Shown here in pieces: positions 56,579-64,000 of a stretch of 64,000 nucleotides of DNA. Position 1 is the stretch's first letter. Every line of letters starts with the position of its first letter. Both the position numbers and the translations under genes were made by a program. The notes beneath the pieces were generated by a model. That model saw only the letters and a list, made by a program, of their open reading frames with translations, was not told where the DNA came from and did not search any database. The DNA comes from Methylotenera sp. (GTDB lineage: Bacteria > Pseudomonadota > Gammaproteobacteria > Burkholderiales > Methylophilaceae): NCBI GenBank assembly GCA_009693255.1, contig SHXQ01000003.1, forward strand, positions 94,472 to 158,471, read 5' to 3'.

Positions 56579-56726
56579 GATTTTTTAGCCCATCCTAAAA
56601 GGAGTAATTAACTGCATTCTCGCACAATTAAAGCTTATTCCGCTAGATGCCATTTAAAAAGGTGGGCTAATTTCATCAGGATATAACTGCCCCGTAAAAA
56701 ATATAAGTAATTTATCCTTTTAATGG

Positions 56727-56754
56727 TTGTCACGAGCGGTAGTTAGGCTATAAT
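56727..56754 (+). promoter_or_regulatory. Promoter of tRNA-Leu
   Basis: TTGTCA (56727-56732), a 16-bp spacer and TATAAT (56749-56754) are followed by a GC-rich discriminator (GCCCGC), as is usual for growth-rate-controlled stable RNA promoters. Confidence 0.7.
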
Positions 56755-56798
56755 GCCCGCTTGTTTGAAGCGGCAGTATATTGAGCCGTCAACGACCT

Positions 56799-56883
56799 GC
56801 GAGAGTGGCGGAATTGGTAGACGCACTGGATTTAGGTTCCAGCGCCGTAAGGCGTGAGAGTTCGAGTCTCTCCTTTCGCACCA
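56799..56883 (+). tRNA. tRNA-Leu (anticodon UAG)
   Basis: An 85-nt class II tRNA. The acceptor GCGAGAG pairs with CTTTCGC, and the anticodon arm is CTGGA-TTTAGGT-TCCAG (anticodon TAG). A long variable arm and the T-arm loop TTCGAGT are present, and CCA is encoded at 56881-56883. Confidence 0.97.
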
Positions 56884-56888
56884 AACAT

Positions 56889-56920
56889 AAAGGGCTTTCC
56901 TGACGGAAAGCCCTTTTTTA
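56889..56920 (+). terminator. Terminator after tRNA-Leu
   Basis: AAAGGGCTTTCC and GGAAAGCCCTTT form a perfect 12-bp stem with a TGAC loop, followed by a T-run. Confidence 0.92.
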
Positions 56921-57235
56921 TGGGCGCATCATTTAGAATGGCTTATGAAAAATAATGGCAGTCTCGTTTGTGAACAAAAGCCTAATATGCTATAGTTTCC
57001 CGCTTAATTTAAGCGAAGCAGTGAGTCTATAAAACTAAGGTTTTTTGCGGAGAGTAAAAAGTGACTTGGGTTTTAGGTGAATACCCTTGTAACTGCCGTA
57101 AAATATAGCTTTTGTATGCTCTCTATTCATACCAATTGACTTAATTAATGTATTGTTTGGTCGGTGGTCGTAGTAAAGCCGCTGTCTATACCTTGCATTT
57201 AAAAACTTAGAACCTTGACCTTAGGAATAAACCGC
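56921..57235. other. Intergenic leader upstream of tig
   Basis: This 315-bp stretch holds no gene that I can see. It should contain the tig promoter, but no convincing sigma-70 or sigma-32 match stands out; a TTGACT at about 57136 lacks a good -10. Weak hairpins such as GGGT...ACCC near 57068-57086 are not diagnostic of any known riboswitch. Confidence 0.5.
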
Positions 57236-58540
57236 ATGGCATTGAATGTTGAAACAATTAGCAAACTTGAACGCCGTATTACCATTACGGTTCCACTCCA
57301 ACCACTAGAAGCACAAATTCATCAGCGTTTGGCGCAGATGTCACGCACAGCAAAATTTGCTGGGTTTAGACCTGGTAAAGCGCCTATGGGCTTGGTTAAT
57401 CAGCATTATGGTGATCAAGTGCGTGATGAAGTGTATTCTGGTGCTGTTGAAAAAAGCTTTGGCGCTGCCGTTGACGAGGCGAAGTTACGTGTTGCCGGTT
57501 ATCCTAATATTGAGCATAAGCCATTTGAAGCGGCTTCTGTCAATTTAGAATATACCGCAACATTTGAAGTGTTCCCTGAAGTGAATTTTGGCGATTTGTC
57601 CAAAATTAAAATTGAGCGTCCTGTGATTGAAGTGGGCGATGCTGATGTTAAAAAGACGTTAGATGTTTTGGTTCAGCAACGCGTGAGTTATGCACCAGTT
57701 AAACGGGCTGCTAAAAAAGGCGATCGTATTAATGTAACGCTTAAAGCTTCAATTGACGGTAAAGAGGTTGAATCTACCGGTGATACTGGTATCGATTTAG
57801 TGCTCGGTGACGCAGGGCGCGTGGCTTCATTTGATGAGCAACTGGCTGGCGGTAAAGCAGGCGCTTCTAAACAATTCGAAATTTCTTATCCAGCGGATCA
57901 CAACCCAGAACAATTGGCTGGCAAAACTGTTGCGTACGATGTGACTTATGTCAGTGTATCAGAACCAAAATTCCCGGAGCTAGATGCTGCTTTCGCAAAA
58001 AGCTTAGGCATTGAAGATGGTGATGTTGCGAAAATGAAAGCTGAAATCACGGAAAGCTTAAATCAAGAAGTGTCTAAACGTGTCAGTGCAAAGCTAAAAG
58101 AGCAAGTATTCCAAGCCTTGGTTGATAGTGCTGACTTTGAAATCCCTCGTGTGTTGTTAGGCTCTGAAATCAATCGCATGATGGAAACGACCACGCAAAA
58201 TCTAAAACAACGTGGTGCTGATTTAGCTGCGATTAAGCTTGAACCAGCTATGTTTGAAGATCAAGCCAAACGCAGTACTAAGTTGCGCTTGATTTTAGGC
58301 GAGCTAATCAATACCAATGGTTTACATGCCAACGCTGATCAGATCCGCGCCATGGTTGATGTGTTTTCACAAAGCTTTGAGCGCCCATCTGATGTGGTGA
58401 CTTGGTACTTTGCTGATCCTAAGCGTTTGGATGAGCCCTCTGCTTTGGCAACTGAAGAGAATGCGGTGGCTTGGGTGTTGTCGAAAGCCAAAGTTAGCGA
58501 TAAGAAAGTTAAATTTGATGATTTAATGGGAAATGCGTAA
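57236..58540 (+). CDS. tig: Trigger factor (ribosome-associated chaperone)
   Basis: A 434-aa chaperone and prolyl isomerase. The N-terminal ribosome-binding signature is GFRPGKAPMGLV (about residues 43-54), close to the family GFRxGKxP box. The FKBP-like PPIase domain spans roughly 150-245, and the helical C-terminal arms follow. ATG at 57236 has AGGA 9 nt upstream; the in-frame TTG at 57215 is rejected. It directly precedes clpP with no gap, in the conserved tig-clpP-clpX-lon-hupB order. Confidence 0.97.
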   Translation: MALNVETISKLERRITITVPLQPLEAQIHQRLAQMSRTAKFAGFRPGKAPMGLVNQHYGDQVRDEVYSGAVEKSFGAAVDEAKLRVAGYPNIEHKPFEAASVNLEYTATFEVFPEVNFGDLSKIKIERPVIEVGDADVKKTLDVLVQQRVSYAPVKRAAKKGDRINVTLKASIDGKEVESTGDTGIDLVLGDAGRVASFDEQLAGGKAGASKQFEISYPADHNPEQLAGKTVAYDVTYVSVSEPKFPELDAAFAKSLGIEDGDVAKMKAEITESLNQEVSKRVSAKLKEQVFQALVDSADFEIPRVLLGSEINRMMETTTQNLKQRGADLAAIKLEPAMFEDQAKRSTKLRLILGELINTNGLHANADQIRAMVDVFSQSFERPSDVVTWYFADPKRLDEPSALATEENAVAWVLSKAKVSDKKVKFDDLMGNA

Positions 58541-59200
58541 ATGAATAATTTGCAACGGTTGCAGGCACAACAGGATTTAGAGGTGCAAGACTTAAGCCCG
58601 CAAGGTTTGGGCTACATCCCGATGGTGGTTGAGCAGAGTGGCCGTGGCGAACGTTCTTACGATATTTACTCGCGCTTACTTAAAGAGCGTGTGATATTTT
58701 TAGTGGGTCCAGTCAATGATATGTCGGCTAACTTGGTGGTGGCTCAACTTTTATTTTTAGAAGCTGAAAACCCAGATAAGGATATTTCGCTGTATATCAA
58801 TTCACCGGGTGGTTCGGTTACGGCAGGCATGTCAATTTATGACACGATGCAGTTTATTAAAGCAGATGTCAGCACCTTGTGTATTGGTCAGGCCGCTAGT
58901 ATGGGGGCATTTTTACTGGCAGCAGGCGCGAAAGGCAAGCGATTTAGCTTGCCTAATTCACGCGTGATGATTCATCAGCCTTCAGGCGGTTTTCAGGGCC
59001 AATCTACCGATATTGCTATTCATGCAAAAGAAATTATGTATTTGCGTGAAAAATTAAACGCAATTTTAGCGCACCATACGGGTAAAACTTCGGCAGAAAT
59101 TGACTCAGATACAGAGCGGGATAATTTTATGAGTGCTGAGCAATCTGTCGCTTACGGCATGATTGATAAAGTGATTACCAGTCGCACTGAAGCGGCCTAG
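58541..59200 (+). CDS. clpP: ATP-dependent Clp protease proteolytic subunit
   Basis: A 219-aa serine protease subunit forming the tetradecameric barrel. The catalytic serine is in [14 protein letters not shown], the histidine in [12 protein letters not shown] and the aspartate in the [10 protein letters not shown] area. The ATG follows the tig stop immediately, indicating translational coupling. Confidence 0.98.
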   Translation: MNNLQRLQAQQDLEVQDLSPQGLGYIPMVVEQSGRGERSYDIYSRLLKERVIFLVGPVNDMSANLVVAQLLFLEAENPDKDISLYINSPGGSVTAGMSIYDTMQFIKADVSTLCIGQAASMGAFLLAAGAKGKRFSLPNSRVMIHQPSGGFQGQSTDIAIHAKEIMYLREKLNAILAHHTGKTSAEIDSDTERDNFMSAEQSVAYGMIDKVITSRTEAA

Positions 59201-59300
59201 TTAAGCCTCAAGTTCGGTTTTTCAAGACCGTTATTAAAGTTAGCAAGCTTAATGCACCCTCAATACCAGCCAAACTGCTTTTTAAAATAGGAAATATTCA

Positions 59301-60581
59301 ATGGCTACTAAAGCTGACGGCGATAAATTACTTTACTGTTCATTCTGCGGCAAAAGCCAACATGAAGTAAAAAAACTCATTGCAGGGCCTTCTGTGTTTG
59401 TTTGTAATGAGTGTGTTGACTTGTGTAATGACATCATTAGGGAAGAAGTTAAAAACACCGATGGCTTAAAGTCAGCGGATGAAAGCTTACCCACGCCGCA
59501 AGAAATTTGTAAAATACTAGATCAATATGTGATTGGACAAACCCACGCTAAAAAGAATTTAGCGGTGGCGGTTTATAACCATTACAAGCGTCTTGGCCAC
59601 AATAATTTGGCGGATGGCGGACAAAAAGACGAAGTTGAAATTTCTAAAAGTAATATTTTGTTGATCGGTCCAACCGGCTCAGGAAAAACCTTACTGGCAC
59701 AAACGTTAGCACGCTTGCTTGATGTGCCGTTTGTCATGGCGGATGCCACCACGCTTACTGAAGCTGGTTATGTCGGTGAAGACGTTGAAAATATCATGCA
59801 GAAGTTATTGCAAAAATGTGATTACGACGTTGAGAAAGCCAAGCGCGGTATAGTTTATATTGATGAAGTAGACAAAATTTCACGTAAATCAGAAAATGCT
59901 TCTATTACCCGTGATGTGTCGGGTGAGGGCGTGCAACAAGCTTTGCTTAAGCTCATTGAAGGCACGGTAGCTTCCATCCCGCCGCAGGGTGGCCGTAAGC
60001 ATCCTAACCAAGAGTTTGTGCAACTTGACACCACCAACATTTTATTTATCTGTGGTGGTGCATTTGATGGGCTTGAGAAGGTCATTCGTTTACGCTCAGA
60101 AAAGGGCGGTATTGGCTTTGGCGCTGAAGTGAAAAGCAAGGATGATAATCTGCAAGTGGGTGCGGTGTTGCGCGACGTTGAGCCAGAAGACTTAATTAAA
60201 TTCGGCTTAATTCCAGAGTTTATCGGCCGTTTGCCGGTGGTGGCTACCTTAGAATCATTGGATGAAGCTGCGCTGATGACTATACTAACTGAACCAAAAA
60301 ATGCACTGACTAAGCAATACATCAAATTATTCAAAATGGAAGGCGTGGAATTGGAGTTTAGGGATTCTGCCTTACTTCTGATTGCTAAAAAAGCGCTAGA
60401 GCGGAAGACTGGCGCACGCGGCTTGCGTTCGATTCTTGAGCATTCATTACTCGACATCATGTACGAGCTACCATCACTGGAGAATTTAAGTAAAGTGGTG
60501 GTGGATGAAGGGGTTGTTCGTGGCGATACGCCAGCGATATTGATTTATGCGGATAAGCCTGCTGAAGAGGCAGTGGGCTAA
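59301..60581 (+). CDS. clpX: ATP-dependent Clp protease ATP-binding subunit ClpX
   Basis: A 426-aa AAA+ unfoldase feeding ClpP. The N-terminal zinc-binding domain has Cys13, Cys16, Cys35 and Cys38. Walker A is GPTGSGKT, Walker B is VYIDEVDK, and the pore loop GYVGEDVE and sensor region RGLRSILE follow. A 100-bp gap after clpP may contain its own promoter. Confidence 0.98.
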   Translation: MATKADGDKLLYCSFCGKSQHEVKKLIAGPSVFVCNECVDLCNDIIREEVKNTDGLKSADESLPTPQEICKILDQYVIGQTHAKKNLAVAVYNHYKRLGHNNLADGGQKDEVEISKSNILLIGPTGSGKTLLAQTLARLLDVPFVMADATTLTEAGYVGEDVENIMQKLLQKCDYDVEKAKRGIVYIDEVDKISRKSENASITRDVSGEGVQQALLKLIEGTVASIPPQGGRKHPNQEFVQLDTTNILFICGGAFDGLEKVIRLRSEKGGIGFGAEVKSKDDNLQVGAVLRDVEPEDLIKFGLIPEFIGRLPVVATLESLDEAALMTILTEPKNALTKQYIKLFKMEGVELEFRDSALLLIAKKALERKTGARGLRSILEHSLLDIMYELPSLENLSKVVVDEGVVRGDTPAILIYADKPAEEAVG

Positions 60582-60671
60582 ATTAGACTAGTGCTTAATT
60601 GATCTGTGTTGATTTATGTTTAAGTTTTTAATCATCGGCGTAAGATTTAAAGCAATTGCACTGGCTTTAGA

Positions 60672-60699
60672 CTTGAATCGCAATGCATTAACCCCATTA
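60672..60699 (+). promoter_or_regulatory. Sigma-32 heat-shock promoter of lon
   Basis: CTTGAAT (60672-60678), a 13-bp spacer and CCCCATTA (60692-60699) match the RpoH consensus CTTGAAA-N13-15-CCCCATNT almost exactly. It lies about 55 bp before the lon start. Confidence 0.85.
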
Positions 60700-60752
60700 A
60701 TGGTTGTATAGGCGTTTTTGGCTTAACCTTTTAGTTGAATTTGGAAGTCACC

Positions 60753-63203
60753 ATGATAAAACCATTACCTTTATATACCTCTGATGACGGCCTGTTGCCA
60801 GTATTGCCTTTGCGCGACGTCGTTGTTTATCCTCACTTGGTCATCCCTTTGTTTGTTGGCCGAGCTAAATCCGTCAGAGCCCTAGAATTGGCCTCTGAAG
60901 GGAATAAGAAGATTTTATTGGTAGCACAAAAGTCGGCGAATAAAGATGAGCCAGATGCCAATGATTTATATGATGTAGGCACCATCGCCACCGTGCTGCA
61001 AATGCTGAAATTGCCAGATGGCACTGTGAAAGTGTTGGTCGAGGGTGTTCAGCGAGCTAAGGTGACGGGCTTTATCGAGACTGAAGAGTGCTTTGCCGCG
61101 CACGCTGAGTTAATTCCTGAATCTGTCAGTGATGTTGAGATACAGGCCTTAATGCGCACTGTATTTGCTCAGTTTGATCAATATGTAAAACTCAATAAAA
61201 AAATTCCACCTGAAATATTAACTTCATTAGCTGGTATTGATGAAGCGGGGCGTTTGGCAGATACCATTGCCGCGCATCTGACTTTAAAGTTAGATGAAAA
61301 ACAAAAAATTCTAGAAATGTTTAGTGTGGCTGAGCGTTTAGAACATTTGCTTCGCTTAATGGAAGGCGAAATTGACATTCTACAAGTGGAAAAGCGTATT
61401 CGTGGCCGTGTAAAACGCCAAATGGAAAAAACGCAGCGTGAATACTACTTAAATGAGCAGGTCAAAGCGATTCAAAAAGAGCTAGGTGAGCAAGATGAAA
61501 ATGCCGAGATGGATGAATTGGAGCGGCGAATAGAAGATGCGCGCATGCCTAAAGAAGCGCTAGCCAAAGTGGCGAGTGAGCTCAAAAAACTAAAACTCAT
61601 GTCACCCATGTCGGCTGAAGCCTCTGTGGTGCGTAACTACATTGATATTCTCATCAATCTGCCTTGGAAGAAAAAAACAAAAATAAGTAAAAATTTGTCA
61701 GCGGCAGAGAAGGTTTTAGATGATGACCACTATGGCCTAGAAAAAGTCAAAGAACGCATTGTTGAGTATCTTGCGGTACAGCAGCGGGTGAATAAAATTA
61801 AAGCGCCAATTCTATGCTTGGTTGGGCCGCCAGGGGTAGGTAAAACTTCACTTGGTCAAAGTATTGCCAAAGCGGTGAATCGTAAATTTGTGCGTATGGC
61901 ACTTGGTGGTGTGCGTGATGAATCTGAAATACGCGGACATAGACGTACTTATATAGGCTCAATGCCAGGTAAGATTTTACAAAGTATGAGTAAAGCGGGC
62001 GTTAAAAACCCATTATTCTTACTCGATGAAGTTGATAAGATGGGGCAAGACATGCGTGGTGATCCATCTTCAGCGCTGTTGGAAGTGTTGGACCCTGAAC
62101 AAAATCATACGTTTGCCGATCATTATGTGGAAGTTGAATACGACTTATCAGACGTGATGTTTGTCGCTACAGCGAATTCGATGAATATCCCTGCCGCGCT
62201 ATTAGATCGTATGGAAATTATTCACCTTTCTGGCTATACCGAAGATGAGAAGGTTAATATTGCCATGCGTTATTTGTTGCCTAAACAGCTGAAATCGCAT
62301 GGTTTAAAAGAGCATGAGGTTACCATTTCTGAAGCTGCTGTTCGCGACATTGTACGGTACTACACCCGTGAAGCTGGTGTGCGTAAGCTTGAGCAAGAGA
62401 TTTCTAAAGTTTGCCGAAAAGTGGTCAAAGCATTGTTGACCGCTAAAGCGGAAGATGGGGCTAAGGCTAATCAAAAAATAGAGGTGACCCCTGAGACGTT
62501 AGATAAGTATCTTGGTGTTCAGCGCTATGATTATGGTGTGGCTGCAAAAGAAAATCAAGTTGGCCAAGTCACAGGTCTAGCTTGGACCTCTGTGGGTGGA
62601 GAATTGTTGACGATTGAGGCTGTATTACTATCGGGTAAGGGTAAGACGACCACGACCGGTAAGCTAGGCGATGTTATGAAAGAATCAACGCAAGCCGCCA
62701 TGAGTGTAGTCCGTAGTCGCGCTAAACGTCTTGGTATCACTGATGATTTTTATGAAAAGAATGACATTCACATTCACTTTCCTGAGGGCTCTACCCCTAA
62801 GGATGGGCCAAGTGCTGGTATCGCAATTACTACGGCGCTAGTTTCAATTTTAACTGGAATCCCAGTACGTGCAGATGTGGCGATGACGGGTGAGATTACA
62901 CTGAGGGGCGAGGTGTTGCCAATAGGTGGACTAAAAGAGAAGCTGTTAGCGGCGCACCGTGGAGGCATTAAAACTGTATTAATACCCCATCAGAACCTTA
63001 AAGATTTGGCCGACATTCCGGAAAATATTAAAAATCAACTTGATATTCATCCAGTGCAATGGATTGACGAAGTGTTGGTACTAGCATTGGCTTCACAGCC
63101 CGTACCGCTACCTGAACATAATGAAATTATTGTAAATGAAGTACAACTCGCTGATAAATCGGAAGAAAGTAAAACTTCGGCTACAGAAGAGATTAAGCAC
63201 TAA
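60753..63203 (+). CDS. lon: ATP-dependent protease Lon
   Basis: An 816-aa LonA protease. The N-terminal LAN domain ([20 protein letters not shown]) is followed by a coiled coil, the AAA+ module with Walker [10 protein letters not shown] and Walker [11 protein letters not shown], and the S16 peptidase domain. The catalytic serine is in [10 protein letters not shown] and the lysine in [17 protein letters not shown] at 60753 has GGAAG 5 nt upstream; an in-frame TTG at 60735 is less likely. It is driven by a sigma-32 promoter. Confidence 0.98.
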   Translation: MIKPLPLYTSDDGLLPVLPLRDVVVYPHLVIPLFVGRAKSVRALELASEGNKKILLVAQKSANKDEPDANDLYDVGTIATVLQMLKLPDGTVKVLVEGVQRAKVTGFIETEECFAAHAELIPESVSDVEIQALMRTVFAQFDQYVKLNKKIPPEILTSLAGIDEAGRLADTIAAHLTLKLDEKQKILEMFSVAERLEHLLRLMEGEIDILQVEKRIRGRVKRQMEKTQREYYLNEQVKAIQKELGEQDENAEMDELERRIEDARMPKEALAKVASELKKLKLMSPMSAEASVVRNYIDILINLPWKKKTKISKNLSAAEKVLDDDHYGLEKVKERIVEYLAVQQRVNKIKAPILCLVGPPGVGKTSLGQSIAKAVNRKFVRMALGGVRDESEIRGHRRTYIGSMPGKILQSMSKAGVKNPLFLLDEVDKMGQDMRGDPSSALLEVLDPEQNHTFADHYVEVEYDLSDVMFVATANSMNIPAALLDRMEIIHLSGYTEDEKVNIAMRYLLPKQLKSHGLKEHEVTISEAAVRDIVRYYTREAGVRKLEQEISKVCRKVVKALLTAKAEDGAKANQKIEVTPETLDKYLGVQRYDYGVAAKENQVGQVTGLAWTSVGGELLTIEAVLLSGKGKTTTTGKLGDVMKESTQAAMSVVRSRAKRLGITDDFYEKNDIHIHFPEGSTPKDGPSAGIAITTALVSILTGIPVRADVAMTGEITLRGEVLPIGGLKEKLLAAHRGGIKTVLIPHQNLKDLADIPENIKNQLDIHPVQWIDEVLVLALASQPVPLPEHNEIIVNEVQLADKSEESKTSATEEIKH

Positions 63204-63226
63204 TAAAATAAATTTGAATATTGCTG

Positions 63227-63250
63227 ACAAAGGCTTGACATAGCCTTTGT
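63227..63250. repeat. Perfect palindrome over the hupB -35 box
   Basis: ACAAAGGCT (63227-63235) and AGCCTTTGT (63242-63250) form a 9-bp inverted repeat with a 6-bp centre that contains most of the TTGACA. It could be an operator or the distal hairpin of lon mRNA; no T-run follows. Confidence 0.7.
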
Positions 63251-63264
63251 TGAGTTGATATAAA
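63235..63264 (+). promoter_or_regulatory. Sigma-70 promoter of hupB
   Basis: A perfect TTGACA (63235-63240), an 18-bp spacer and TATAAA (63259-63264) lie about 75 bp before the GTG start of hupB. Confidence 0.75.
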
Positions 63265-63339
63265 GACATACGGGTAGAGTTGCTGCCCAAGTATAATTTT
63301 AATCTTTATTTAATAAACTTTTATGTGAGGAGATTACTC

Positions 63340-63612
63340 GTGAATAAATCAGAATTGATTGACAGTATTGCAAGCGCAGCTGGCATTTCAAAAGCAGCAG
63401 CAGGTCGTGCATTAGATGCAACAACCGCTTCAATTACAACTGCGTTGAAAAAAGGTAATTTGGTAACTTTAATTGGCTTCGGCACGTTTTATATCGGTAA
63501 ACGTGCGGCACGTAATGGCCGTAATCCGCGTACTGGTGAAACAATTAAGATTAAAGCAGCGAATTCTCCTAAATTTAGGGCTGGTAAATCACTTAAAGAT
63601 GCTGTAAACTAG
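63340..63612 (+). CDS. hupB: DNA-binding protein HU-beta
   Basis: A 90-aa histone-like HU protein. It reads [20 protein letters not shown], then [22 protein letters not shown] (the DNA-clamping arm) and [12 protein letters not shown]. The start is GTG at 63340, with GAGGAG 7 nt upstream; longer in-frame reading to 63280 lacks HU homology. It follows lon, as in many proteobacteria, and tRNA-Val begins only 19 bp after its stop. Confidence 0.96.
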   Translation: MNKSELIDSIASAAGISKAAAGRALDATTASITTALKKGNLVTLIGFGTFYIGKRAARNGRNPRTGETIKIKAANSPKFRAGKSLKDAVN

Positions 63613-63631
63613 CGTTTTTGTTGGTTAAGCA

Positions 63632-63707
63632 GGGTGCTTAGCTCAGTTGGTAGAGCGTCGCCCTTACAAGGCGAATGTCAGCGGTTCGACCCCGTTAGCA
63701 CCCACCA
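63632..63707 (+). tRNA. tRNA-Val (anticodon UAC)
   Basis: A 76-nt tRNA. The acceptor GGGTGCT pairs with AGCACCC, the anticodon stem is CGCCC/GGGCG-like around TTACAA (anticodon TAC), and the T-loop is TTCGACC. CCA is encoded. With no terminator between, it may be transcribed from the hupB promoter. Confidence 0.97.
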
Positions 63708-63753
63708 AATCACCAGCAAAAAAAGTGACTAAGTCGTTCCTAATTGTAAAATT

Positions 63754-63786
63754 GAGAGTGCCGGTATTTTAAGCACTCTTTTATTT
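63754..63786 (+). terminator. Terminator after tRNA-Val
   Basis: AGAGTGC (63755-63761) pairs with GCACTCT (63773-63779) around an 11-nt loop, followed by TTTATTTT. Confidence 0.75.
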
Positions 63787-63850
63787 TGCTGAAAATTTAG
63801 AGCGCAATATTTATACGCGTTTTATGAAAATTAAAATACGTAAGTTTTAT

Positions 63851-63927
63851 GGAGTGGTAGTTCAGTTGGTTAGAATACCTGCCTGTCACGCAGGGGGTCG
63901 CGGGTTCGAGTCCCGTCCGCTCCGCCA
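63851..63927 (+). tRNA. tRNA-Asp (anticodon GUC)
   Basis: A 77-nt tRNA. The acceptor GGAGTGG pairs with CCGCTCC (one G-U pair), the anticodon loop contains CTGTCAC (anticodon GTC), the T-loop is TTCGAGT, and CCA is encoded at 63925-63927. Confidence 0.97.
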
Positions 63928-63937
63928 AAATCAAGAA

Positions 63938-63992
63938 GCCCCGTATTTCATAGCCAAATCAATAGGTTACGAGATGCGGGGTTTTCTTTTTT
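63938..63992 (+). terminator. Terminator after tRNA-Asp
   Basis: CCCCGTATTTC (63939-63949) pairs with GAGATGCGGGG (63971-63981) through 11 positions including two G-U pairs, with a 21-nt loop, followed by a T-rich run. Confidence 0.75.
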
Positions 63993-64000
63993 ACCACACG

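Noticed and set aside
56921..57235. Riboswitch or small RNA before tig
   Set aside because: No recognisable aptamer core or strong structure; only weak hairpins.
59855..60460. 201-aa minus-strand ORF opposite clpX
   Set aside because: Shadow of the clpX coding sequence, serine-rich as expected from reverse reading.
63280..63339. N-terminal extension of hupB
   Set aside because: HU homology begins at the GTG at 63340, which has GAGGAG 7 nt upstream; the extension is AT-rich leader.

Overview
The window reads as chromosomal DNA of a betaproteobacterial methylotroph of the family Methylophilaceae (Methylotenera, Methylophilus or Methylobacillus type). The evidence is ribulose monophosphate (RuMP) pathway genes (hexulose-phosphate synthase, hexulose-phosphate isomerase, transaldolase) lying inside a large block for tetrahydromethanopterin (H4MPT)- and apparently methylofuran-linked C1 transfer. 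Betaproteobacterial housekeeping order supports this (trxB-ftsK-lolA-rarA-serS, tig-clpP-clpX-lon-hupB), as does the pairing of an Arg32-type EF-P with EarP. I see no phage, insertion sequence, integron or CRISPR array. Assignments come from reading the sequence and family knowledge, without database searches.

Layout. (1) 1-3.8 kb: ybaB (cut by the window edge) and dnaX on the minus strand, preceded by a small SRP RNA gene found only at nucleotide level; then a decayed diguanylate-cyclase-like remnant, a YgjP-type metallopeptidase and a seven-iron ferredoxin. (2) 3.9-11.2 kb: an assimilatory sulfate block on the minus strand (tauE-like exporter, cysI, DUF934, cysH, cysD, cysN) with a divergent cysB-like regulator; cysH carries the iron-sulfur cysteines of APS reductases, so sulfate is probably reduced through APS. 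(3) 11.3-33.1 kb: mostly plus-strand housekeeping genes: DUF302 lipoprotein, fhs, YigZ protein, AI-2E-type permease, hemD, rmuC, moaD-moaE, a Lon-like protease, hslR, hpt, ispD-ispF, an ABC exporter, ftsK, lolA, rarA and serS, with smr and trxB on the minus strand. Two broken genes (a TpsB-type transporter and a FecR-domain protein) sit between lolA and rarA. (4) 33.1-42.1 kb: mostly minus strand: mltF-like, rpiA, efp, earP, greB, a small membrane protein, ppsR and ppsA, with a periplasmic glutathione peroxidase on the plus strand.

(5) 42.3-55.9 kb is the C1 island. It holds an MptG-like synthase, mtdB, an ATP-grasp ligase, mch, a RimK-like ligase with an apparent CTG start, a CitG/MdcB-like protein, then tal, hps and hpi, then a HisA-like TIM barrel divergent from an ATP-grasp ligase, an MfnF-like ASKHA protein, pabB and a small amino-acid-kinase-fold protein. 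The last group matches the enzyme types of methanofuran synthesis, so the island probably makes both C1 cofactors beside the enzymes that oxidise or fix formaldehyde. A tandem array of 11-bp repeats lies just upstream of a likely hps promoter, which itself lies in the tal terminator. (6) 55.9-64 kb: a CzcA/CusA remnant, a small hypothetical gene, tRNA-Leu(UAG), tig-clpP, clpX, lon with a clear sigma-32 promoter, hupB, tRNA-Val(UAC) and tRNA-Asp(GUC).
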